Shown: positions 54,672 through 64,000 of the stretch, piece after piece | How the letters are laid out: each line of letters begins with the position of its first letter | How positions within the stretch are numbered: position 1 is the stretch's first letter | From: Diphasiastrum complanatum | Taxonomy: Eukaryota; Streptophyta; Lycopodiopsida; Lycopodiales; Lycopodiaceae | DNA: 64,000 nt | Direction: 5' to 3' | NCBI GenBank assembly: GCA_029204225.1 | Contig: CM055094.1 | Span: 66,610,536 to 66,674,535, forward strand | The notes under the pieces: generated by a model | Told to the model about the DNA's origin: nothing | Database searches by the model: none | What the model saw: only the letters and a program-made list of their open reading frames with translations | Program-made: the position numbers and the translations under genes

Positions 54672-56463
54672 TCAAGTGAAAATTGACAAATTCTAACATG
54701 TGACGAATTGTAACATGTGACAAAAATTGACAAAATAGTCTTTGTACATTTAGTGCATTTTAAACTTTCATTTGTGATGGAGTGGTGTCTTGGCTTTCCA
54801 AAGAGCAATATACTATATCCAAAGAGCAAATCGGATTACATCATTATTACAAATAAAAAAATTATGACATAAATCAATATACATACATGTGATGGATCAA
54901 TGGGCGGTATACGTCAACTGATGAAAGAGCTTGAAGATGAACTAGTCAAAAGTTGTTCACTGTACTTTAGTCTTGCTTGCTCCTTTTTCCTGTGATAGAG
55001 CTCAATTCTTTTTTCTTTCTCTAAATCACGTGGAGGTACAATAATTTTCCTAGAATTCATAATTCCAATCAAATGTCATTGTAAGAATAAATTTGCAAGA
55101 AAAATTATAGACTCATATTCAAATAACAAATAAAGTGCAATTGATGTCAATATCAATAACAATATATACCTGCTATTGCGATCATAAGATGAATCGCTAT
55201 CTGATGATGTTGACATCGTCGATGACATATACACATTATAGCCAACTACTCTATACCACTCATAAGTAATCATTATGAGACCATATGTACTGAACAAATA
55301 TAATAAAATTTGTTAAAGACATGCCAACATCTAATCCATGTATATTCTACTTATGCTTAATGTAAATCTAATATTCTAGTAACATTGCTATCAAGAAAAT
55401 TGCTTGGGTGGGGCAACACATGACGAGCAATCAAAATGAGGTTCATATTGACAAATGTTAGACATCAATAGACAGTGCGTGCATGCCTATCTCAACTAAT
55501 TTAAAGACCACATAGCAGTCAATGTTCGAAGCTCTCAGTTTAAACTCTTGTCTAATATGAGTGATGATCTCACTCGATCTTTCTTTCAAGATGGAATGAT
55601 CAAAATCAAACAATCAGTCATATACTCAATTGATTCATTGCCCACTCAATCATTCATTTGATTAATTTATACTTGGCTCGAGTTAGTTAAAGATAAATCT
55701 CTTTGGATTGGCCTAGTGTGCCATGGTATTTCATGACGAGCAATATGCATTCGCCCTTTCTATCTATGGTTGCTTTGTATACAAGAAATCATATACTAGA
55801 TAACACACCATTGATCAACATCTTTATTACAATGCTAAATGATATTTCAACTAACTACTATGATTACATATAAGGTTATATAGGTCACACACCAACAATT
55901 AAAAAGATTTATCATATAGGTCACATATCACTAAGGTCCTCAATATAACATAAATGCATTTGATCATGAATCTAAATGACCCCATGCAACCATTTAAGAG
56001 GCCACATGACAAAAGCAAATTTTTTTTATTTGACCATGTAATTATGTCATCAAATTATATCAAATCTATGACACCTAGAATATTAATAAACTAAATGTTT
56101 TATGACATCACCGATTTGACATACTGTTATGTCATAAAATCTTAAAAAACTTGTCAAATTACTTGTTTAATAATAATATGTACTATTTCCTATCTCATGA
56201 TTTTGTCTTCTATGTCAAATCTCAAGAAAAATAAAATCTATAACAATATAAAACTAGTTTAAACAATTAAATACTACCATAATGATCTTTGAATTGATTT
56301 TTTTACATTCCATCATATTAAAAAAAAATATTTTTATGTAAAATCCCACAATAAAATATTCTCATAAAATCTAGAAAAGATTATGAGAATATTGAATGAC
56401 ATTTGAAGCATGCAAGCCCATGTGGGAGACCCTCTCACATGCCAATAGAGGGAAAAAAAAAAC
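54672..56463. other. no gene seen
   Basis: AT-rich upstream part of the CACTA-like element. Short frames (55297-55076 and others) have no motif. Confidence 0.5.
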
Positions 56464-56935
56464 GCGTGGAACATCCACGCGTGGATATCGCGTGGATTAT
56501 CCACGCGTGGATAACTTCTGCGTGGATAATCCACACGAAATTTTAATGCCAATAAAATAGCATTTTTGCGAGCTCTTGCTCCTCTTCTTTTGCTTTCAAG
56601 TTTTATAGGTTTTCTAATCTAGTGTTTAGTGCTCTTGCTTGCTATTGCTCTTCTAAGCTCTACAGATCTTGCTTGCTTGCTTGCTTACCTTCCCTCCCAA
56701 ATAGTTGCCAGAATTTTCAGAATTCAATTTTGCGTGGATTATCCACGTGCGGATAATTTCACGCGCATAAATTCTTCGGCGCCGTGTAAAAAAACACACC
56801 GGTAGATTGGCCGGAGGCGTGTTCAATTTTTTTTTGGCGTGGATGTTCCACACAAACAAAATTTCGGAAAATCGACTAAGTGTCAAGTCTCGCGTGGATA
56901 CTCTGCGTGGATAAACACAGAGTTTTCTAGTTGTG
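56464..56935. repeat. right subterminal and terminal repeats of CACTA-like element
   Basis: GCGTGGATNNTCCACGC units in both orientations at 56464-56537, 56732-56766, 56837-56853 and 56891-56912. 56690-56835 is the mirror of 49255-49400. The outermost bases, read inwards, are CACAACTAGAAAACTC. Confidence 0.8.
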
Positions 56936-56947
56936 CAAAAAAAATTA

Positions 56948-58918
56948 ACTAATCATTACAAGGCATGATTACGCTAAATTACTAATTAACCATCCCTCTG
57001 GTAATGTTACTTTTACCGTTGAGCATGACATCTTAGGAGCTTCACGCCTGACAGACTGGAGGCCTTCGACATCGTGTCGGCTTCCATCGCCTAGTATCAG
57101 TATTCTTGTGTTGTCGAGTGTTCTGTAGTTGATCAAGATGTTATTGTTGCAGGTTATGTGTGTAGAGGAGGATGTCAAAAGATCTGAGATTGTATGTAGG
57201 ATGTGTGGAGGGTGGTTGCAGGTCGTTTTGAGTTGTGAACAGATCTTAAAATGTACCACGTTTCTTGAATGGATCTGATCAGGGGTAGCGTTTTAGCATT
57301 GATTGTTTCATAATGTGAGTGGTGCAAGCGGCAACGGGCCAGATGTTTACTGATTCTCTGCTCTAGGGATTCAGTTGGCTTTTTCTTGTTCTTGTTCCAG
57401 AACAGTTTTAAGGTTGGTTCTCCCTATTATCAGGCTTCTTGGGCATTTTCTGGATGTTTTCTTGTTATTACATTGTCCAAACCCAGGTAGAATGGACTGA
57501 TTAATGTTGTATTATTGTCCTGTCTGTCAAAAAACACTAAGCTTGGTCACTCTTGCACTGAAGCATATGCATAAACAACCACAATCAGTCAATCATGCAT
57601 GCCAAAACGTTCAACCATCAGATCAGCATGCAAATCAGTTGAACAATGATTGAAATCCTACTCTAATGCTGCAAAAACAAGTTACAATCAGATCCTAAAC
57701 ATACTATACTTGCATACATCCACAAAACAAGAAACAAGAAACTATTCTACAACATTTTAGAAGTCCAAGAATCAAGAAACCAACCAATCTTTTGATTCTT
57801 GGACATCCCAAGAACTTCAAGAACATGGTTGTAAGGGAATATGCAAGAATTACATCACAAACCCAGCCTATTTAGTTTACCTGAATGCTGATTTCTACAT
57901 TAATCCACAAACAATAAATGAAGTCTAATCCACTCTAGGAAAGCAAGTTAACTAATCCACTCTACTATCTACAACCACACACAAAGGAGAGAAGGGCAAG
58001 ATCATGAGTGCATCACTCAAGAAACAAGCATGATCAAGAAGCTCAATGGATGCACCAAAACTTGTGGAGGCACTTCTCAATTCAGCATGGAGTGGGTACA
58101 TTTCACAAAAGCTCCTCTTCCCAAAGAGGGAGTCTCTTAAATAAGCAAGAGAGCTCCTTAGGTGGCATCCTAGTGGCATTTCTACATTACAAAAATCACA
58201 AGTGGAATAATGCTCTCCACTCAATCACTATATCGTAGTCGTGCTCCGCATAGCTGGTTGACTTTTCATGGAATAACATGAAGGCATTGTCGCTCTTCTC
58301 AGCATTCTTTGATGACTTTGCAACATGGCTTTCTCTACTTCGTGTCTTCCTTTTGGGTTGTGCCAGTATTCATATGTTGAATGTCTTTTCTTCTTGCAGT
58401 GTGTGCAAGGTATTGTCGGGTTGAACCAGCATCTGTCTGCTGTGTGTACCGATTTGTGACAGTGATCATAGGTAGAGATTTCTTTGTTGTAGTTGCCTCT
58501 TGTCGAAGACTTCATTTGAGTTTTGTCGATCTTGGGATCTGTAGTTTGTGAATACTGAACTCGTAAGAAGCACAATAAGTGAGTAGATCTTATCCGAGTT
58601 AACCAAAATGACAGGCCAGAGTTGTAATGTTGAATGCTTAGAATTAGTTTGTTGATTTATGCTTGCCATGTTCCACTCGTTGTGGAAATGCTGATGAAAA
58701 GAGATTTGTAATGAGTAATAGTGTTTTCGGTTGATTGAGCAAAAGTGATAGGATGCTTCATTGGCAGGTTCAAGTCTAAGCATGTGTTTGTGTCTAGTAA
58801 GAGAATTCAACATTGGTAGTGAGTTATGAATAGAGAGATATTTACCAAACATTCGTGCCATTGACGACTCACTTAGATTAGTGCATGATACGCCTAGATT
58901 ACAATCGTAATTTTGCAT
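56948..58918 (-). repeat. inverted copy of 6.1-8.1 kb
   Basis: Reverse complement of 6170-8095 with few changes. It contains the protease fragment (about 57180-57040), unassigned DNA, and a better kept zinc-knuckle region. It begins 12 bp beyond the CACTA-like terminus. Confidence 0.9.
58228..58575 (-). pseudogene. copia gag fragment with two zinc-knuckle-like units
   Basis: The 115-codon frame has KIDKTQMKSSTRGNYNKE, then YDHCHKSVHTADRCWFNPTI and PCTHCKKKRHSTYEYWHNPK, then basic EVEKAMLQSHQRMLRRATM. Both units keep most of the CX2CX4HX4C spacing, the second with Tyr for the last Cys. Clearer than the left copy (6600-6800). Confidence 0.6.
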
Positions 58919-59599
58919 CTACTTTTTTTCTCGTTTCTTTTTCGATATTTTATTGCTTAATAACTTCGATTTGTTCTAACTCACTTTATATTTTGTTTAT
59001 TTCATCTGCCAATTTCTATTGAAATGTCTCTTAACATTGTTTCTACATGTGCAACACTTTTTTTCTCCTATTTTACTTTTTTTCCTACACCATTTCCATC
59101 TCACTTCATTCCTATACCCAACCACACTCTATGAGGGGAGGATAAGCAAGTGGTATTATAATACTACTTCGTTCATTTTACGACTACGAAGTGTAGATTT
59201 CACACCACACTTAGTGGAAATAGCCAATTTTGGATGCATTAGGAAGGTCTTACTTGAGGCTACAAGACTCTATATCAAGTTTTAGGCAATTGCTTGTAGA
59301 ATTTGAAATATTCAATTCTTCGTGATTTTGTCAAAACCCTAATTTTGATTGGATATCTATTTTGTGAGATTGCTGAACTTCATTAGAGTGTGTTTCAATC
59401 TTAGTAACTGGCAAGAGTCATTAGATTGAGAATAGATCATAGGTTGATCATGACTTCTACATTCTATGTGTTGATTTGCTAGATATAAGTGCTAGAGTTC
59501 CATATCTTTGTGATTTCTTTTTGGAAACATTTGTTGTATTTCAAAAGAGTGCTTTGTGCATTGGAACATGTTGAAAGAAAAGGATAATCTCATTGCAAC

Positions 59600-60274
59600 A
59601 TGGCTACACCAAGTAGATACATGTTGGAAGGCAATGATAGGCTTACCTCAAACAATTATTCATTGTGGAAAGTGAGGATGGAATCACTTCTTGAGATGCA
59701 TGATGTTTTGGATATTGTTGTAGGTTTGGAGGAGAGGCCAGCAACACAACAAGAACAATTGAGGTATGAAAAGAGAGGTAAAAGAGCTCTACGCATGATA
59801 AAGATGAATGTTACCAATGAACTTTTCAAGGAAATTGGTAATAGTACTTCATTAAAGGATGCTTGGGATTCTTTAAAGAAGCTTTATCAATCCAAGTCTA
59901 CTTCTAGAGTGTTGACAGACAAGCAAGGTAATCTTACTCATGATGAAGATAATTTGTATTTTCAATACTCAAATGATGATGCTTTTGTGATTTCTTCATG
60001 TATGCCTGCTAATGATATAGATCTAGATCCGTGGTGGATTGATAGTCGTGCAAGCACCAAAGGGATTGGCACAATTCCTATTTCTCTCTCTACAAATAGG
60101 AACGTTCATTTGAAGGATGTTTTGTTCATACCTTCTATTACCAAGAATTTACTTAGTGTGATTCAACTACTAAGTAAAGGATTCAAAGTTGAGTTTGGTG
60201 GAGATGATTGCATGATCAAAAGGAAGGATATCTTGATTGCAAAAGGTAAAAGAAAAGCATTAGAGGAAGTTTGA
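59600..60274 (+). pseudogene. Internally deleted copia gag-protease ORF (right copy)
   Basis: 224 codons, same length and same two internal losses as the ORF at 760, including the DSR at the protease site. About eight residue differences (for example LLEM for LIDM, as in the ancestral gag; VVGLEE for VVALEE). The frame is still uninterrupted in both copies. Confidence 0.8.
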
Positions 60275-60497
60275 GCTCCAAAAAGACCCTTTAAGAATTT
60301 GTGCAAGATGTAGTTTATATTATTAAAATATTATAACACTAACACTTTTGACTTGCCATAACTTTTTAATCGTAGCTTAAAAGTATGTCATCTAACATAT
60401 CATTGGAAAGCTCTTGTTGAGCGCTATCAAATGCATTAAACTTCGCTAAATTTGGACTTACCACTAAAAAGTTATGCCATTTTTAGTGTGGAATAAA

Positions 60498-61996
60498 ATG
60501 TCATCCATGTACAAGAACAATGTATGGACACTTGCACCTATACCTGATGGTAGAAAACCAATCAAGTGCAAGTGGATCTATAAGATCAAAATAGGTCCTA
60601 ATGGAGAAAACATCATATACAAGACAATGTTGGTTGCTGAAGGATTTTCACAAAAGTATGGGATTGACTACATTGATTCTTTCTCATCGGTAGTCAAACA
60701 TACATCAATTCGCTTGTTATTCGTGTATGTAGTGGCTCATGATTTGAAAATCCATATTGTGGATGAGAAAATTGCTTTCTTGTACGCAAAATTAGAAGAA
60801 GACTTATTCACGGACCAACCACTTGGTTTTGTAAGCCAAGAGTATCCAAAATACGGATGCCACATGAATACAACATTTATGGTCTCAAATAGGCAGCAAG
60901 ACAATGGTATAGAAAGAAGGACGAAGCACTACGTTCCATAGGCTTCAAACCTCTATTTGCTGAATCAAATGTCTATATCAAGTATGTCCAAAAGAAAATA
61001 ATCATTTTAGCTATTTATGTTGATGACACGCTTATCTTCTCAAGAAGAGATAAGTTAATTTCAGATGTCAAAAGAGACATTTCTGAAATATTTGAGATTG
61101 CTGACCTAGGAGAAGCTAAAATCTATCTAGGCTTGCAGATCGTGAGAGACTTTGAAGGTGGTAAGTTGTATCTTCACCAACAAAAGTACACTTAAAAGAT
61201 CATTGAAGACTTCAACATGCTCGACTGCAAAGGTGTGCATACTCCCATGATTCCTAGAACAATACTGAACAAGGCATATTGTCCGCAGACTCTCGAGGAA
61301 GAAGAACGAATGGCCAAAACACCCTATTGTAGGCTGATTGAATTATTGTTATATCTAGAAGACAACACCAAACCTGATATAGCATTTGCGATATACAGGC
61401 TGAGCCAATATAATCAAAACCCTGGATTGTTACATTGGAAGTTGGCAAAGACATTACTACAATATCCAAAAAAACGAAAGACTATGGACTATGTTATTCA
61501 AAGAAAGATGGATTTCACATTGAATCATATAGTGACGCAAGCTAGGCATCCATGAAGGATGATAGCAAAAGTATTTTAGGAGGTTGTACTCTAGCATCTC
61601 GCGTAGCCATACTTTGGACTAGCAAGAAGCAAACAGTTGTAGCTCAATCTTCCTGTGAAGCGAAATATGTAGCAGCAGCCAAGATGGCAAACGAGCTGAT
61701 CTAGATTAAACGAAGGATTTGATGAATCTACTTCAGAACGTTATGTCTTGTTAATGGATAATACTTCAACAATCTATCTTACGAAAGATCCTGTATTTCA
61801 CTCAAAAACGAAACACATACCTATCAAGTATCATGTGATTTGGGACTTAGTTGAGAAGAAGATATTGAAGACAGTCTTCATACCCATAGAGGAAATGATA
61901 GCTAATATCTTTACAAAGCCACTAAGTAAAGCCTTGTTTGAGAAGCAACTTCGAGATAGATCTTTATTCTACCAACAAAGCACGCAGTTTACTTGA
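60498..61996 (+). pseudogene. copia pol remnant: RT and RNase H (right copy)
   Basis: Copy of 1658-3155, with YVDD kept at 61016-61027. Extra damage: TAA within YTQKIIEDF (at about 61192) and an added A at about 61474. RNase H end ANIFTKPLSK kept. Confidence 0.85.
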
Positions 61997-62311
61997 CAAA
62001 GGATGAGAAAAAAATGGACGTGAACTCAAAACTTTTGTATTCGTGACCAACACAAAAGATTCGCGAAACAGTGTCTTGTTCAAGCCTCAAATGTCACGAA
62101 ACTATCTCAAATAGTTCGCGAAATATTCTAGCTTCCTTCAAACTCAAGAATTGTCATCTGTTGAGAACAATTCGTGAAAGACAAAAATGTCATAAAGAGA
62201 CAAGTGTCACGACCAATTCGCGAAACATGAAGCTGAGACAAAGAGATAGACTGTCGTGAAATATTCACAAACAATATTTATTCGAGCCTAGAAACAGGGC
62301 GTCTATTTGAA

Positions 62312-63620
62312 AATCAACCTTCATAAATGGTTAGATTTCTAATGTTACGGTATTAAAAGGCCAAAAGACCTATCCTGTAGCAATATAAATACATATGCAC
62401 TACTCATTGAAAACAACTCAATCAGAGACACAACAACGAGATAAGCAACAAGAAATGTATATTGATGAATCAAATTCAGAGCTATAAAAATTCGTTTTTG
62501 ATCAATAGTTTCTTATTGTCTAAATTATCTTAAGTTGTCTCATACTTCCGCATATAGTATTTTACTTCCGCATATAATTTTCGCACGCATATTCAATCGA
62601 AACAAATACTATTCTGTTAGTACAAAGATCAAATAAGATCGCGATTGAAGACACTCATATTAGTTTGATTTATTCGAACTTGCATCGTGTTCTTGTGGAA
62701 GAATAATTACATTCATTCCTACATGAATATCTTCAACTCAATGCGAACAACTTGTAGGCTTGCTCTAAAGTAGTGTAGCTGATGAAAATGCATTTGATAC
62801 TCTGAAAGTCGAGCTTCTTCTTGAGATCATGAGGAATCTATGCATAGCAGTACATCCAAAACTCGTAAGTTTGATAGAGAAGGTTTGGTATCTGTCCCAA
62901 ACTTCGAATGGTGTTTTGTCTAAGAGATTTTAGTAGGACATTTGTTCTGAATATAGGTTGTTGTTGAAATAGCTTCAGCCCAGAAGGACTTCAAAAGTGT
63001 TGTATGTGATAACATGCACTTCGACTAAGGTTCTATTCTTTTTCTTAACAAGACCATTTGACTGAGGCGAATATGATTGTTGCTCAATGTCGTTGTTAAG
63101 GCAATACTCCTTGAATTCGGTGGAGATGTATTCTCCCCCATTATCTGACCTCAATGCTTTGATTTGTTTGCCAGTTTGATTTTATGCATGCTCTTTGAAT
63201 TGTCTGAACTTGATGAAAGCTTCGGATTTCTATTCAATGAAGTAAACAGCTATTCTTTTGGAGAATTCGTCAATAAAGGTAATGAAATACGTTGCATCTA
63301 GCAATGAAAGAGCTTAGTAGTTTCGTCTCTCATATCGTATAGTGAGCTCGGGATGTCCCAAACTTCTTTCGAAGCCTTAGCTTCAGCTATGTGGCCAATT
63401 TGAGTATCTGATGCATTGAGGATAATAAGTGCAAAAGCTTTACCATTCTTCGATTTCCATTTTGAATCTTATATGTCGTCTTCAAGTTTTACTTCGATAC
63501 CTGTAACAACATCCCACAACTCATTGGCGATTAACAAGGTCTTCATCTTAAATTTCCATAATGATAATTGGATCCATTCAGCTTGTCTGCAATATGACTT
63601 GCTTTACTTTGAGAATCCAT
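62312..63620 (-). pseudogene. LTR-like tract and copia gag-integrase remnant (right-end copy)
   Basis: 62312-62700 equals the non-coding 12346-12720. From about 63620 down to 62790 the minus strand repeats the gag-integrase fusion of 13648-12760 with more changes; NNGGEY-type reads NGGEYISTEF here with the Asp restored position as Asp (TCAGATAATGGG, reverse of 63139-63150), so this copy keeps SDNGG where the left one has SYNGG. Still full of stops. Confidence 0.65.
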
Positions 63621-63795
63621 CTGGAACTTTAGTCTGACGATGTTAAGAGAGATACTATGCAGCGTTATAATTAGAAATCACTTCTCTGATACCGAAACAA
63701 ATTGATTTGAACTGAAGAATAGATTGATATCGCAAAAAATATCAAGTATAAGAGCTTGCGCTATGATATAGTATTAGGCCTTGAAGAAGAATCAA

Positions 63796-63808
63796 CGCTC
63801 TGATACCA
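63796..63808 (-). other. primer binding site (tRNA-iMet)
   Basis: Minus strand TGGTATCAGAGCG beside the LTR. Confidence 0.9.
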
Positions 63809-64000
63809 TGTTGGAAAGAGGTATATAAAAGGTAGGTCAAATAAGATTCGAATAAAAAGAATTTGAACGTCAAGAAAGAAAACTTGCGCAGCGGAATAAT
63901 CTACCTTCTTCTTTTTTCATGCATGACTATGCCTATCAATTTTGAACAAAACAATAGTGATAAAAAAATCACGTTCGATCTTATAATAACCAACTTTGAA
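63809..64000 (-). repeat. copia LTR, cut by the window end
   Basis: Third copy of the 1.25 kb LTR; 192 bp visible, starting TGTTGGAAAGAGGTATATAA on the plus strand. Confidence 0.9.

Larger units (their letters stand above)
48987..56935 (-). mobile_element. CACTA-like DNA transposon (composite, decayed)
   Basis: An 8-kb stretch with no counterpart in the left arm. 49250-49400 and 56690-56835 are inverted copies (CCTCCGGCCA, GGCGCCGAA, ATAATCCACGC, TTTGGGAGG), and both ends carry many GCGTGGATTATCCACGC units, like the subterminal repeats of CACTA elements. The right terminus reads CACAACTAGAAAACTCTGTG inwards from 56935, close to the CACTA type. The left terminus is not clear: the outer 250 bp (48987-49250) do not match. 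TNP2-like coding pieces run from 54.7 to 50.4 kb on the minus strand. A copia RT piece sits inside. Confidence 0.7.
58841..62311 (+). repeat. direct copy of 1-3474
   Basis: Follows the window start base by base with scattered changes (offset 58,840). At 62311/62312 it switches to sequence matching 12346 onward. Confidence 0.95.

Noticed and set aside
1-64000. tRNA genes, rRNA, CRISPR, bacterial operons
   Set aside because: None seen; the TGGTATCAGAGC words are primer binding sites beside LTRs, and spaced repeats are microsatellites or transposon termini.

Overview
This is nuclear DNA of a land plant, AT-rich and almost wholly made of transposable elements. The evidence is: Ty1/copia retroelements primed by initiator-Met tRNA (PBS TGGTATCAGAGC), a CACTA-like DNA transposon with a TNP2-type transposase, and one host gene of the plant PR-10/Bet v 1 family with the family's conserved phase-1 intron. 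The PR-10 sequence (NFGPA at the splice junction) looks more like non-flowering plant forms to me than like angiosperm ones, but this is weak. I see no tRNA, rRNA or CRISPR.

Layout. (1) 1-12.35 kb: broken copia pieces in both orientations. These include an internally deleted gag-protease ORF (760-1434) repeated in inverted form at 4.6-5.4 kb, and two copies of a decayed RT/RNase H region (1.66-3.16 and 10.3-12.0 kb). (2) 13.186-34.243 kb and 36.605-48.986 kb: the arms of a very large, near-identical inverted repeat around a 2.36 kb spacer that holds a copia remnant. Each arm carries a 1.25 kb LTR with its PBS, a decayed transposase-like gene, a second copia family (LTR, gag, protease) and unidentified coding remnants. 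The left arm alone has a 6,398 bp, very young copia element (18187-24584, 5-bp target duplication GAGTC). The matching place in the right arm is the empty site. The left arm alone also has the 2.5 kb block with the PR-10 gene. (3) 48.99-56.94 kb: a CACTA-like element with terminal and subterminal repeats built on GCGTGGATTATCCACGC, decayed TNP2 transposase pieces, and a SET-domain ORF lying between the transposase parts. (4) 56.95-58.92 kb: an inverted copy of 8.1-6.1 kb. (5) 58.841-64.0 kb: a direct copy of 1-3474 joined to 12346-14028, as if the left region had lost 8.87 kb.

The window reads as a history: an old copia-rich block was duplicated and inverted; each arm then decayed separately (different stop codons, deletions of 308, 182 and about 2502 bp); a copia element entered the left arm recently; and a CACTA-like element lies at the outer edge of the right arm. 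The best candidates for something undescribed are the transposase-like gene at 15.1-17.2 / 45.1-47.1 kb, the SET-domain ORF inside the CACTA-like element, and the inverted repeat itself. PR-10 is the only complete, plausibly working host gene; none of the other coding regions is fully intact.
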